Shown: positions 13,701 through 28,112, counted from the stretch's first letter. The stretch: 64,000 nt of DNA from Chaunax sp. Z400 (GCA_037577475.1 CM075186.1:3719501-3783500), one strand, 5' to 3'. A program made the numbers and translations. The notes: generated from the sequence alone by a model not told the origin.

Positions 13701-14725
13701 ATCTAGCAGAGATCTGAGTTAATGTTAGCGATTGGTCTCCGAGTCACGTTTTCATTCCAGCATCTGGATTTAATTGGTGCTGCGCTGTAAAGCCACAGCT
13801 GCTCTGCCTGTTAGGACAATAAATTACTCCAATTAGGAGCCGAACAAAAGAGGCTGTGCGACACCGCAGCCCGCCGCCACGCCTGGAGTTCGGAGTGCAA
13901 TGTAAGGAGGCTTCTCAATGACATGAAGCCGCACCGAAACACCTGCCCCGTCCTCTCCCCTGATCAAAACACGGTTCCAGTCCAGCGGATATATAGAGCA
14001 GGAGGAGATTGCTTTGCATGGCCTGCTGCTCGCTATAGCCTCCGTCACAGGAGCTCCTGCTGTACAAGTGAAATAGAAAATTTGTCACCGTGTTTGAAAT
14101 CAATGGAAGGCGTGGCGGAAGGTGTGTAATTTCGTGGGAGATGATTAATCGTTTTTTTTGGATGATGAGTTGTGGATACGTCCAGGTTTTCTGACGGCCG
14201 CCTGCCATATCGATGGCACCCGTAATGAAGGGAATAATGAGGGAAGGTTCCAGAGGATGTGCAATGGGAGGAACAATAGGAACATCTGCGCCTCTCTACA
14301 GTTAGAGTTTAATCGTGACCATATTTCATGTCCCTCTGAAAGCTAGCCCTTCTAGAGTATACTCTCTCTCTGAAAGATGAGACATATTTATTTGCTGCTG
14401 TAACACATTCAGCAGCTTTAGCAACTCAGGTGGTCTATTTTCAGAGGAATGTAGGGCAGTCGCCTCTGTGATGATGGCCTCCATCTTGATTGGCACTCCT
14501 TCCACGTCTCGGGCCTGAGCATGCCGTCCCTTTGTCTCAACGCTTGCTGTGAACATGCCATTAAGCCGGCCGAGGTTTGACAAGAAAAATGAAGTGTGCT
14601 ATTTCCTGTGGCCTTGAGTGTCTTCCTGAATAATGAGTGCATTGCCTGGACCCCCTTGTCCCTCTGTCTCCCCCCGTCATCACTTTTACTTTTCCCCTTG
14701 AAGTTCCAGTCTCCTGAGAGAATAA

Positions 14726-14753
14726 GGGGGCGGGGGTGGGGGGTGGGGGGGGG
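14726..14753 (+). other. G-quadruplex-forming motif
   Basis: Four G runs, G5-C-G5-T-G6-T-G9, with single-base loops, on the plus strand. Confidence 0.8.
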
Positions 14754-17484
14754 TCTTTTAGGTTGGCGCTTGACAGGAAAAAAAAAAATGGCCATGCAGA
14801 CCCATCAAACTAAATCTGGAAACCCAGAAAAAGACGGCGGATTAGACGAATGACGCACATTTTATTGATGAAATCTTTATCCCATGTCACGGTTTTTGGA
14901 AAATGCATCAACGGCGTCCCGTATCTGAAATATCCTCCGTGCTGCAGCGCCATGAGATACAAACGTCTCCAGTTGTGTGGTCCAAATTAAGTGGCACTCT
15001 CTCCCATATCTCTTATTATTTCCTTGCTTTTCTAAACATGTCAAATGGCTCAGAAACACCATTGGATTACACTAGTCAAAAGAAAGGGTATAGCTCCGGT
15101 GCTATTTCGTCGCCCGGCCTCTTTTCTCCCAATTACCAAGTGTGTGAGCAAACAGTCTGACACGACTGACCTCCTCTCTGAGAGCTGTGGTCATGACTGG
15201 AAGGCTCTCCCTGCTTATTATTACAGAAGTGTTATGGTAATGGAAGGAAAGTCTGCGCCACGGCGATAGCACTGGAGGAAAGGATAGCCTATTATCCAGC
15301 ACTGTGTGTGCTGGTAGTAATGGTGAGAGAGAGGGCGTCCTATCTGTTATGGTGATGATGCATTTTCAATGGGCAGTGCCTATTATATATCAGTGCTTGA
15401 TGATGGCTTGGAGAGAGCATCCTCTGGGTTGCAGCCAGGGAAATGGTGAAAATGTCCGTACAGAATATACGCTGTGTGCCATTGTGGTTTTATGGTGATA
15501 GATTGACAGAAAGGGGGGTGCCAGGGTTTTTCCTCTCTCATCTGTAATGATGGTGGACCAGCCCCATGTGCTCCAAGGGTGTGCATATCCAGAGAAAGGA
15601 GGACAATGTGTGTGTGTGTTAGTATAGGTGGTCGCATGCATGTGCATATGACAAACAAGAGGTGCGCAGCAGAGCCTCAGTTAGCTGTCTGCTTGGCGCT
15701 TCGCTGCCTCTGTGATGCATGTTTATGACCCATCATCTCTAGCCAATTACCCTGCATCAGTGTGGAAGCGCCGCGCCTTCCCATCACAGGCGTCAGTATC
15801 TGTGTGGAAAGAGATAGCGACACTTAATGTTCCTGGACGTCCCTGGCAAAGGGCTGTTTTTCCTTCAGGGCGATCTGGAGATGCATCTTCAAAAGTAAGG
15901 CAGAATCTGCTGACTCTACAGCTGCTTTGGGAAGTGGAAACTTGTTGCCTCTCTGTGAGTGTGGGCGCTGTAACTCAGGCATGTTTGCAAACTTTGTGTA
16001 TCTCGTGTTCCCCCCACGCATACGCATCAAGACGAGCTACGTGGATCAGTTACAGCTCGATACATTGATGTGTGCCTACGGTTAGATGCTGCAAACAATG
16101 TGTCATCATCACTAAAGAGCCTCACAGCTGTGAAATGACCTTGGCATGTTGGTTCTCCTTGTTTCCCAGATACAGCTGAGGCAGCTGCGTTAATGAATGC
16201 CGTCCAGGTGAACCTGCAGCCTTTCTCCCGCAAACACGTCTGACTTTAACAAGGTAATCTTTTGCTCTCTCTCTCTCCCTTTCATGCGTTTTGCATTAGA
16301 AAAAAAATGTTTCTCCTGCTGGATTATCCCTTGAGTTCACAGTAGCTGCTTCAGATTGCTTTTCCATGAAACGGTCACCTGCAGAGAAGTGCCATTAGAG
16401 AAGTTAAACCCAATCACAGGCCATGGAGACTAATTTGCTTTTAGCAGGGAGTTGTTTCAAACCCTGCTGATACAAACAACGAGAGTGGCTTTATCTTAAG
16501 ACTTCACATTTGTATGATTTCTCTTAGAATGCAGAGTGACAAGACGAGGGTTTACATTTATATATTTTTTTATTTCTGACTCGATATCCACACACTGTGA
16601 CAGATTGAAACTGCAAAGCTGTGTTTGTGTTGGCTTGACGAAGGAGAGCGCCTGCCCAGAGGGTTTATCAGGGAGAGAAAATATTGACCGCCAACAGTTG
16701 CACTTTGGTGGTGTCATTGCTTTTCACACTTGCGTGAAACAGACAGCAGTCGCCAAGCAGAACGAACGCGAAGCCGCAGCCGCATTGACAGCCGCACTGC
16801 TCCTCTGTGCAGGGCAGAACATCCAGCTTGTTGTTGTGACTTTTTAGCTTATATGTGTGCTTCCTGCAGACAATTATTAAAGTGCTGTAATAAGGTGAGA
16901 AGGAAAGAGAATAGTTTTTGTGAGTGAGACACAACACCCACCGGGGCCTCTACATTTTCTACTTAATGAAAACCACAAAACACACCGACAGAACAACAGC
17001 AGTGTGTGGGGTTGTGTTTGTGTGTCGGACTCTTTTTCAATATGCTGGAGGATTTTAGTCTCCAGCCAGCCTTTCTGATTATTGGTTAGCTTCAAGGATG
17101 GAGGAAATCAGTATATGTATAGGAGTAGGCCTAATGTATATTTATTGTATATGGCCTTCTGTCTCTGTCTTTATCATTTTCTTTTTTTCTTGCCACTGTT
17201 TCTAATCACTCTGGAGGCAAGTAAATAATTATTTTTGGCAATGATTCAACATTATCGTGAATCATATTTTAATGCAATAGTATTTTAATGACATATGATT
17301 GTTTTACAATGTCTACTGTCCAAAGTAGAGGTCAGTCAATAGTGGATTTTTAGAGGCTGCTATAATTACTTTAGTTTGGTGGAGGCTGCACTGATATTGA
17401 TCACTATTAATAATCATCTTCTGTTTGATACTTTGATGGATCATTTTATCTCTCGTCCAAGCTATTAATTGCAAGCAAATTGTA

Positions 17485-17600
17485 CAGGGGTGCACATAAG
17501 TGGTGCACAGGTGGCCATGTGTGGTCAAAATAAATTATGCACGGCACGTATTAGAACAAGAAGCGCCATGATTCTGTATATTGTGTCTGTGTCTAAAAAT
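17485..17600 (+). mobile_element. hAT-type terminal fragment, copy 1
   Basis: Starts CAGGGGTGCACATAAGTGGT at 17485, a typical hAT terminus, and continues TCAAAATAAATTATGCACGG, CACGTATTAGAACAAGAAGC. The same sequence, somewhat diverged, is found inverted at 46142. The other end was not found, so the 3' limit is approximate. Confidence 0.55.
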
Positions 17601-20600
17601 GGAGAGATCAGTTAATTAATTAAGGTGTGAGTTGAACGGCACAAGACACCGTAAAGGGGTTCTGCAACTCTTCCATGTTGGGATGAGTGAACAAAAACAG
17701 TGTTTGGCAATGACAATAAAGTTGTATCTAAATCTATATATAGTCTGTCATTGCAGTTATTTGTTGCACATTTAAAGGGTTCTGTTTGATGTGAAGAAGA
17801 ACAGTGTGTAACAGTACACTATACTTAAAAGTTTCACTATGGATCATCTCAGTCTGTGGATCTATAAAAACATACAGCATTGTTGTTGTAAAGTAATTAT
17901 GTGAGATTAAAGAGAACAGATGGCAGTGTTGTGACTACTGAACACTGTCATAATATTAGTACTAATATTGTGATATTAATTTCAACCATATTGCTCATCC
18001 ACATTATTAAAAAAAAGGTTGTGCCATTCCTTGTGTTTCCACATTTTCAAAAGCAGTTTTTGTTCAAGTTTTTTTTTTTATGTCCCTATAAATTCAATAC
18101 TGATGATGGAATGTCTGATGTGCCGTAGCTGTATTCATTTTTCTAACCTATAACATTTTAAAGTGCTGCACTCCAGTGAATGAGATGTTTGACATTCTGA
18201 AACGGCTGGGACTTGAAACAGCTTAAATCAGGCATCGAGGTGATCCTCCACATTCAATGGCATGGCAATGTGGGCGTACATTAAAGATTCATGCAAACAG
18301 CTGCTTCTTCTACAGGACAGCATGGCTCAGAGCACGGCTATGTGCTTCGGTTTCCAATCAGGGAAACCCAAAGTAGGTTTGGATGAAACACAGCGTACAA
18401 TCCAGACCACTGTACGAGAGCAGGAAATTAAAAAGGCAGTGAAAAACAAATAACAAACATCCCTGAAATTAGGAAGAATAAGAAAATACACTAAAGGTCA
18501 GCTCAAAAAAATAAGTTTTTGTTTTTGTAAAAAAAAAAAAGAAGAAGAAAAAAAAGAAATTGGGGTAAAATTGACCCAAATTTGCCAATTTGGGACTATT
18601 AAAATAGTTTTTTTTAATCCACAGTGACTGTGATACAAAGTGATACTAAACCAAATCAGTGGAAGCAGTTGATTGGAGTCTAATTAGTTGTTTCCATTCA
18701 ACACTTTGACGTTCGCCTAAATAAATATGTTTCAGGAGAATGAGGTATTGAAAATAAATCTTCCTCAAATATCAACTTCTGTCCTGCACAGACATGTATT
18801 AAACAAAGAGAGCTGGAATCCTGAGGTGTCTGTGTCTCTGTCCATACACACAAATACAGTAAATGGTCTTTGAGAGTATAACAGAGTGTTCTCTACTCTA
18901 CTGAGACAGGCCATGACCTCCTCACAGGAGCTTTGCACTGACCATTTGAATGGAAATGTGTCAGGCTGATTGCCAATTCACAGCCCACACAAAAGCATCG
19001 CCGCGCTAAATGAAAGGACAGCTCTGTAAGGACAAACACAAACTGCCCAACGAGCTGCACACAAACGCTATCTGCTGTTTTTAACCTCCTCTTCAAAATC
19101 GCACTCTCTATCACAGCGTCTGAGGGAAAAAAAAAATTGATGGCATAAAGAGAGAGAAGTATTTTTTACCTATCAGCACAAAGTGCCAATTCGCTTAAAG
19201 CAGCTTTGCATGCTCAATAATGCGGCGGTGAGCTTTTCCTGCTGGATTTCACAATATTAAGTAGATGATGCCCTTTAGAAATAACAGCTCGCTGTGTTTT
19301 TTTCTAATGGTGAGGCTCCATCACCACCAATCATTAGCCTTACATCGTATAGGAACAGCTCTGACTCTCTGCTATAGTGCACCTTTTTTCACAAGCACTT
19401 AGCATTTGGAAAAAGGCATCATAATGCAAACAATAAGAGAATTCAGTCCAGGAATGATGACTGGTACGTTGCCTAAACAGAATGTGTTTGTCACCATGTA
19501 GAGCCTTTATATATCATATTATTATATATATCCTGTGTGGATTTCTGGATGATGCTCATTAAGTGCACCGTTTTCATCTGAACTCATGTTTTAAGCTTTT
19601 TATGCATCTTTAATTGGCATTCTTACACTTTTTTTCAAAACTCTGTCACAGAATAAGAACACTGCATTTCATTTTCTAATTAATTTTGAACCCTACCAGT
19701 GGGATGCCTATAGCTTGCACTCTGTGATTCTGCAGCTTTGTCTATGCACCTAATCACAGCGCCAAAAAAAATTGACAATTTCTTATCAGTTCAAAGAAAA
19801 TAAATCCCCTCTAAAGTGTTGCTATAATTCATTTTTCTCTCTGGCAAAGCTAATGGAGTGTTTTTGAAATATCACCGCTGTCAGTCTGACACATTGACCC
19901 CAAGCGTCTATTTTGTGGTACCAGTTGCTCAGAATCAGAGACCAAAGGCTTCTGTCCTGCCTTGTCAACCACATTCAGCATTCAAACACACAGAGAGGAA
20001 TCTGTCACAGCCTCACAGTGCCTTGTACAGTCTTAAAATCTCACAACACACAAAACTTCCTTATCTTTTATTCTCAACTTTAAGATAAAAAAAAGTTGTG
20101 GGTACAACAAATGCATGAATAAATACACCTCTACATCACTAAATTACATAAAAAATGTAACATCTCATGTGTGAGCATATCAAAGGGTGGATTTTTCCCT
20201 TCAAAACTTCAACATCAAAGATGTCTAAAGCCTTTCCCCTGGATTGTTGACACAATATCTTTGGCTTACACCCACATATTTTTCTGCAAGCTGGAAACCC
20301 ACTCAGCATTCTATATTTCTCTCTTCTCGGTGTGAGCAGAGACTCGCTGCGTGGACCCCACGGGATCTAGATTCCTACCAATGCCTGCAGACTAACAGTA
20401 ACATTTTGCCCCAGGTTCAGGCAGGAGGGGAGGAGAAGCAAAGCGAAAGAAAGAAGACTATGAGCTTAATGTAGATCTGTCATCAACTGGCTGCAGATCA
20501 AAAGAGCAGCATTGGCAGGCGGAGCACAGAATCCACCAGAGCCACTCGTCTCCATGCCAAGCACCAGCTTCTCTGTGGTCGATGAGCATGCAGGGGCCTG

Positions 20601-21457
20601 GCTCCGGGCGAGGAGTGTGTGTTTCTGCTCCCTATGTCTGTGCGTGCATGTTTGTATTGGTGGGTTGTAGAGTTGTAGAGCTCATGCACGATGTCTCAAG
20701 GCAAGGATCGGGCACTTTGCAAATGACACCAGAATCCTAAAACCAAAAACACGAGGAGAGTTGAGAAAATGTGATGAACAGACGCGTATGCTCCAGGAGG
20801 TGTGGGATTTAGAGACCATTCAAGGCAGAACGGTTCTCTCAGAGTGGGAGATCGGCTGGAATGAAGGCACAAACACAGAGTTGCAGGTTTTCTTGACTTA
20901 ACACTTCAGTGTACAACTGTTAAATAGGTCCAAATCTGTATCTAAATAGCATCCTTTGGTTTGTTGGTCGTCTATTTCCACTTTTAGGTACCTATGAATG
21001 TGTCGATTTGAAGTCAGACAAACTTGCACTATCGACCCATCGCTAAGCCTCGCTGATTTGTTGTTTGGTGCTGCTTCACTGTCAGGCTGCCAAAGCTATA
21101 TAACATGGAGCCCACACTGTCACTAACTGCACTCCCTGAAGAGCTAACTTTTGTTTTTTAAAGCAAAGAAAAGTATTTCAGCAGCCACAAGGGTCTACTT
21201 TATGTGTTTGATGGATGTATCCAGGATGTCAAACTGACTCTGTAGTGAAAAAAAAAGTTAGATACAAGATAAAGTCTACAAATCATAGTGTTAAAGTGAC
21301 CTGGTGACTGAGACAGGGAGACACTTAAGCTAGAATACAAAATACAGTCTTTGTCAGTCAGTTTTTGTCTTTGATTGATTGCCTGGTATGTTCATTAAGG
21401 TAGTTAGCGTTCTGTTTCCTTCTAACAAAGGCACCTCCTCAACTTCTTTCAGACACC
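17601..21457. other. Non-coding, nothing recognised
   Basis: AT-rich with poly-A at 18529-18556 and TATATA runs near 19508-19530. Nothing else supported. Confidence 0.6.
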
Positions 21458-21721
21458 ATGCTGATGCCCCAAATGCAACATTTTTCATTTTACATGCAAA
21501 GTCAATGGAAAGACGCGAGTAGACACGAAATCACGCGCAGCCGATGTGATTGGTGCAACACGAATGCAGCAAGATTCGTCAGTGCAGAAGTGGAAGACAA
21601 GCTAATCGTAACCTGAGTCTTCCACAACAAACACAAGGCAGCTGTTGTGTCGACTCCAGTCATGGTTGAGGACGGGAGTAAATGGCGAAAATAAACATTG
21701 TTGGCGGTGTGAACGCAGCAT
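21458..21721 (-). mobile_element. Non-autonomous DNA transposon (MITE) with GTGTGAACGCAGC end
   Basis: The right end GTGTGAACGCAGCAT (21708-21722) and the left ATGCTG (21458-21463) form short decayed inverted ends. Just inside the left end are ACATGCAAAGTCAATGGAAA and GACGCGAGTAGAC, the hallmark interior of a very common fish MITE type. Related to the copy in the MGAT4C intron. No transposase is present. Confidence 0.55.
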
Positions 21722-22121
21722 AAGGACCCCTTTATACTTCATCGCAGATGCAACACCAGTTGCGACTTAAAGCAAATGAATCTGAAGAGCCATATTCTCA
21801 TTACTATGACGGCTGTTACCACAGATTTCTTTTTCTGGAAATTTACATAATAATTTTGTTGACAATCTTTTGTATCAAGTTTGATTTGAATTGTCTTGCT
21901 GTTGTGCTAAATGCATCTGTAAAAGGCAACCTTCTAAGCCAGGTTTAGAGCTGTTTTGTTGAGGAACAGATAGAGAGGGTAGTAGTAGCCAGCAGACATG
22001 GAAAGGTAAAAACCTCTGACCAAAAAAAAAGTTTGAGGAGTATTGACTGCATATGTTTATCTCGACAGGCCTAGATTCTGAATAAATCCAATCCAAGTAC
22101 TCACACACAATGTGTTTTCTT

Positions 22122-22139
22122 TGTGTGTGTGTGTGTGTG
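22122..22139. repeat. (TG)9 microsatellite
   Basis: Nine uninterrupted TG units. Confidence 0.85.
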
Positions 22140-22488
22140 AGAGAACTCAATGTCAGACCAATTTCCAAACCACTGATTCAGCTACTTGTGGAGATGCAGT
22201 GGTGCTTCCAGTGCTAACCTTTAGAGATTATGGTGACATTAATAGCTGCATATGGCGAGTGCGGAGACCCAACCATATGGGAGCCTCATCTGATGCAAAT
22301 GTCCTCTCTCACCTCTATCAGCAAAAGTAATTATGGCAAACCACTGTGACATCTCAGGCTGAGAACGAGAGGGGAAGTGTACCTAGTATAGGTCATTGAA
22401 ATACACCCATCTCTCTGGGTAAGGAGGAGACAATTATCTTTTTATACGGCGAGGCAGCGTTCAGGGAGGAGCCCTCCACCCTCTCATA

Positions 22489-22518
22489 CCCCCACCTCCC
22501 CAAACCCCCAGCCCCCCC
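22489..22518 (-). other. G-quadruplex-forming motif on minus strand
   Basis: Four C runs on the plus strand (22489-22493, 22498-22501, 22505-22509, 22512-22518) with loops of 2-4 bases give G runs on the minus strand. Confidence 0.65.
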
Positions 22519-25500
22519 ACGCTCCTCAGACCGAAGTATCTTCTGTGCCGGCAGCCTTGAGGGACTCAGTCAAGAAATTGACACTGCTGTTAGCATGCCC
22601 GCGGCTAAAGAGATGTATTGGTATAGCTGTGCTGTCTCCTGTGGCGACTGGGGCTTCATTAATATGTCGGCAAACATGTGTTTGGTCTAGAATTTCTAAT
22701 GCATTTTTCCAGTCACTGCCTGAATGTGAAAATTACATGCATATTGACAGTGTCTCTGCTACAGTAGTCCTGGGATGTCTTAGCGAAGCAAACACATATT
22801 GATGGACAGCTCACACAGTGTGTCCATATAGTAAGAGCTCTTTCTTGAAAAGTTCTGTCTCAGAAAGATAAATACCCACATTTTGCTTGTGACAATCTAT
22901 TTATGTTTAAGCTGTGTGACTTACGTAAAATTCCACGCCAGAAGCAACCATAATCCTCATGAAAGGGTTTTCCTATATTTTTTTTTCTTTCCTCCTCTCC
23001 TTGTCATGTTTGCAGTGTGGATGTGTTTTTTTTGTTACCTAGCAGAGGGGTGCTGCGGCCCCAAAGCTGATCTTGCTGTTCGGAGTCAACGGGCTGCACT
23101 GGCCCAGAGCGGCTTACGCTAACCTCTAACCCCCCTGGCAGTCACTGCTGGCTTAGCTCTGCTGAACACGTCAACTGGGCGTTGTGCCCGAAAGAGTCGA
23201 CCCTGTGCAAGTGTCATTTGGCCCTGGAGTGAGATCACCTGCACCTTCGGATGGAGGCCACCACATTATCCAACGAACCCCTGAGACAAGAGGGCATGGC
23301 ACTCTCTGAGGCCGTGCCTTCCTCTTAGACCTTTTAGCAGTGGCTACAGGACATTTACTTTCATTTAAGAGACAATGGATGCAAAATATCCAACTGGGAC
23401 ATTGTGGACAAGTGTCTTTGGATTTTTATTAGTGTATCACATGTAAGAGAATGTGATGCAGAGATATAGATGCAGCATGTCTTGTTTCTTTTTTGTGTGA
23501 ACAGACACACTAAAACATTTTGGTCAACTTACTTTCTTAGCCATAATGCTATTAAAAGTAATCTGACCAATGCTCTTAAAATATCAAGACTGCAGAAGTC
23601 TGACTCAGCTGCATTTTATTCCATAAAATAATCATACAAAACCAGTGATTACGCAATGTCTGAATGTGCACAAACAACACAACTGGACCAGCACTCTTCA
23701 CAGAACAAATCCTGGAAACAATGGAATCTATAGGTCCGCCTTTTTACCAGTGAAAATATTCAATATCAACTGACACAAATAGCAACTAAGCACCACCTGG
23801 AAATCCTGTTTTTTGATGACACCTCCAGTATCTTACCCTGCAGCTGTGATGTAAATGTGCACCCCCGGGACGTGCAACACCACGACATCGCTGCCGGATT
23901 TGGTTGCAGGTGTAATGGAACACACTTTTTTTCCTGGTTTTAAGTTGCCCTCGAAATTTAAGCACTAGACAGTAGCCAATTTTTGACGGTTAAAAGTAGA
24001 AATATTAAACGCCATTATGAAGCTAAACACGGATACTAGGAAGAAAGTTACCTGCAGAAGTCTGAGGTAAGGACGCAGAAAATAAATGAGGTCAAAGCCC
24101 AGAATGAGTGATTTACACGGGTCCTCTCTCATTCCCTCACAGCACAACAACGAGTCTTCCCTGAGAATAAGGTAGTAAAGGAGTGCACGGATGCAAAGTC
24201 TGAAAAACTTCCACGTGGAAAAGAAAGACAGGAACTAAAAAAAAATATATATATACATATTAATATTAAGTAATAATAACAATAATATTAATATTAAGCA
24301 TTTCCAAATCCAGATTTCAGCTGCAACATCCTCAAGAACAGTTGTATTATAAGCACAGGATGCACAGTCACAGCTTGATGCTGCTATTCAGAGTGCACCT
24401 TATAGCTTTAGCAGTCAATGATTCAGCTGATATCAGTGACAATGTGCAGCTTTTAGTGTACGTCCGATTTTACCGTGCAGAGAGCAAAGATTTCTGCGAG
24501 GACATTAGGTGTCACAGCACACACACCAGAAAAGGAAGACATATGCCTGGTCATAAAAGGAATGCTATCACAGAGAGGAATCAGCATGAAAAATGTCGCG
24601 TCCATCACCACTGATGGTGCTCCTCTCCATGATAGGAGAATAAAAAGGAGCAGTGAATCTAATGACAGAGGACGACGCGGGCCCTCTCCTCATACCGCTG
24701 TATTATCCATCAGGCTATTCTCTGCTCCGCTCTTGCAGGAGAGTATGCAAAGGTTACGAATACAGTGATGAAACTAAAGCTTATTTTTCCCCGCTGAATC
24801 TTGCAAGGAGAGACATTGCTTGTAAATGAACGTATGAGCGTGAGTTGGGATGTTTGATTTCTTTAAGATAAGGTTTGTGCTTCCATCAGCCTAAAAGAGC
24901 ACTTTATTTAGTTGTCTGAAGCGTTTGGTTGTAGTTGTTGCTGCTAAAGGAGGCACAACTAGCTATAATGTTCAGGGGACCTTTTCACGCTGGATAACAT
25001 CTTTGTCTTATGAAATAGAATTACCATTAAGAGAAGAAGATCTGACAGAGTTTAGTATGAGATACACTCATAAATAGAAGAAAGCTGTAGAGGTCCAATA
25101 GTTTTTCATGATACTTTTTTTTACAGTTCCTTTTTGGAAAATGATTAATTATTTCTAAACTATAATTACATTTATTATTTTTGTGAAAAGCTAAGGAATG
25201 AGTCTCTTTGCTTAGTTTTGGTTCTGCTTGGTTTTATTCTGCTTTAAACATTTTATGGGATGTTTTGAAAAGTTGGTTATCAGAATAGTTGAAGTGTTGC
25301 TAAAATTAATTTGATTCATTAGATTAAAGTGAAGTTATTCGTCGGTCTTAATGAGTTGAGAATTGTACATCCACTTTATCCCTGCCACAGTGAACGAAAC
25401 TTTCTTCCATATTCATTTCTGCTGCGTAGGTGGGGTGGGGGGGCGATCAGCAGGTCTGTCCAATTAGTGATTGCACTAGGGGAGAAAAAGAATCACATTC

Positions 25501-27930
25501 ATTATGTGAAAATATGGCCAGCATGAAGGAGCCTCTTGAAACATAATGAAGGAGGTCCCTTGATTAACCATGAATTCACCAATTAAGGCTCTCATATAAA
25601 ATTTTAATTATGTGCATTTTGACAACTAGTTTTGCCACAGAAACACTTGCATTTCCTTTTGGTTCCAAGGAGCTTCCCGGCTCGCAAATGTAGGCGTAAT
25701 TAAGATAATTAAAGCTTTTGATGTTCCACATATAATCCAATGTGCAGCAATAGAGAGGAAATGATAATAAAAAAATTATTTTAAAAAGTTATAATGAATT
25801 CCAAGGCTTTGTCCTTTTCTAGTCCCTCCCATTAAAACAGCTCTCATTGTCTGAGATTTCATTTTCTTTCAGTGAAACAGCTCTTACGTTACTTGGGGAG
25901 AAATTGGCTGCTTCATTTTGAAGGATTAATGACTCCGGTTCATTCCCATGTCAGCTCTGGAGCTGAGTCGTAGCCGTGACAGAAGAGGCTCAGCAACATT
26001 TTAAGTGCTTCATTTAAACTTTCTTTTCAGGGAATGGTTTTGTTAAGCACAGATGCGCTGGTCCTCAAGGTTATATCATCAACGCATTTATTTCTAAGAA
26101 CTGCCTGTATCCAATATTTGGCTACCGGCTGCAGGGAAAGGCAGAAAGCTCAGCCATGAAAAGGATACATGGAGTCTAGTGCATGCAGAGAGCATTGTGT
26201 GTGCAGAATTTTTTGTCCCTGAAATGTCCTTATTTCCATTTATACAAAAAACTCGGAGACATGACAGCTATTTTAAAGCAAGAAGTAATATCTTTTTGAG
26301 ATCAACTGAACTCATGTGCCTGCATTATATATGCTGTACAGTATGATAAAGAAAAGAGAGACAGCGGAAGGAGGCGGCAGAGCTCCCTGGATGAGCTTTT
26401 ATCATCTTTAAATGCACCAAAATGAGTCTTGGGAAAAGGAAGCCATGTGGCTTTTGAAGAATTAATAAGCCTGTCTCATTTGGATGTGTCTTGTGTCTCA
26501 GACAGCCCGTGGAAGCCCCAGTTCCACACTTTCCTGACAGCGCCTTTGATGATCACTGATAATGTACAGCGAGGGAGTGAGGCATCCAACAAAGAGGGTA
26601 GAGTCAGTAGAGACCTGCTTCACTGATCCTGACTGAGCTTTATTATCTGGCCTCTCTCCAGCAAAGGAGTGCATTAGGTATTCCTGAGACAAAGCATATG
26701 GGACTGAGTGTGTGCATTGTTCTGTTCTTGTTCTCAAGGAAATCTCGTCCTTTGGCAAAGGTTACTCACCTACTGGGTATAGACATCCTCGCCTTTGCCT
26801 GGGTCACTTTAAAGATTTCTTAAAGCCCTTGTGGATATTTTTGAGATGTTAGTTCCCCTGCTTTATTACCAGGTATCTTGCTTTAAAGCTGCTCTACAAA
26901 CCACAAAAGGTCAATAATGTGATTTTATTAATAACTGAATCGAACTTAATCATAATGTCATTGGTGTTTTTGTTCAAATGCATGTTATTTTGGAGTCCCC
27001 TCTGCAATGTTTTTTTGCTCCAAATCCTAATTCACATCCGCTTTGAGTTTTTCCACCCATCATGTCTCTTAGTGTTACATTACTGTAGCATGAGGAAGTA
27101 GGCTTGATTAGTGCTGTTGTGATAAAAGCTGCCATCCACATAATTTGATGAAACCTGGTGAGTCAGGGGCCCAGAAATGGGCCTCAACAAACAAAATAAT
27201 TTGGCAGAGGTGATACAGAAGCAGCTGCATAAGTAGACCCCCCCCCCCCACACTCGATCACTCACTTATTACCTAGAGGAAATGTAAAAAATAGCATTGG
27301 CTGCCTTTGGTGAGGACAATTTTGTGATTATGGGGTTAATGGCTACATGCTACCATTTGATAGCAGGCACATCCTCGCTTTTCAGAGCTACTTTGGCTCT
27401 TTTTCCACCAATGTCATGCACCAAAGGTGTCCTAGATCCTTTCGTCCTATAAATATGGTACACCTATTACTGTCTCCTGTAGTGGAGGACGTATTTGGTG
27501 GCCAGAGGACGAGGTGCAGTACTAAGAGTTGTTTTCATGTAATTAAGCTCTCATTGAGTTCCTTAAAAGCATCCATATGTTGTCCTATTTTTGACTGTTT
27601 ATTTTATCTTCAGTCTCCACTAATGAGTACAGTAAAAAGTTTTGTATTACATGACTATAATACAAAAAAAATGTGTGGGGAAACAGGGGCATGGGATTTA
27701 CTTTCAAAATGAAGGGGTAAATATAATTCTGAAATATCGTTTGGTGTTTATGACAATAAATATTTTCAGTGAATAGGTAGGCTACTGTACATTTACTATA
27801 TTGCATGAGTTCTCTTCATCATCCCGGCCACGTAGTGCAGCTGTTGCCTTGACTTTAATTGTGGTGAGGGCTTTAAGATGTATTGTTTAATTAGTTGTAC
27901 ATTTTTATTTACTTTTACACCAAACCTTAC

Positions 27931-28112
27931 CTATATCTGTCTTGTAGAGCCAGGAGGAGTATTTCCTCTCTGACAAAGATGGGTGAAAGCCTGCCTTCCT
28001 GTGCTTGTCAGTGGGTGCAGCTGTGTCAGCGCTCGGGGCAGGGCTAGCTTCCCTCCCCTCAGCAGCGGAGGGGCTATTAGCATCCTCGCCACTGGTACCA
28101 GGTTCAGGCTGG
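27931..28112 (-). other. Possible minus-strand exon fragment (zinc-finger/hAT-like), weak
   Basis: On the minus strand this GC-rich patch in AT-rich surroundings is open and encodes a low-complexity Pro/Ala/Ser/Glu stretch (QPEPGTSGEDANSPSAAEG) followed by KHRKAGFHPSLSERKYSSWL and YKTDIGKVWCK. It ends at a strong donor GATATAG|GTAAGG (27930-27925). An AG acceptor, CTGCTAG, could lie just before 28112. The W-L...GKVWCK pattern resembles the first zinc-binding segment of ZMYM/TTF-type hAT-derived proteins, but this is a faint likeness. A second Cys would have to come from the next exon, and none was found. Confidence 0.25.

Larger units (their letters stand above)
10266..17484. other. Non-coding, nothing recognised beyond simple repeats
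   Basis: Mixed AT-rich and moderately GC-rich segments (13200-15300 richer). Open frames of up to about 125 codons (for example 11789-12163) show no domain, codon pattern or splice context I can defend. Confidence 0.55.
21722..27930. other. Non-coding, nothing recognised beyond simple repeats
   Basis: Holds an AT-rich tract with TTAATATTAA repeats (24240-24300) and a C13 run at about 27238-27250. No exon or RNA gene supported. Confidence 0.55.
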
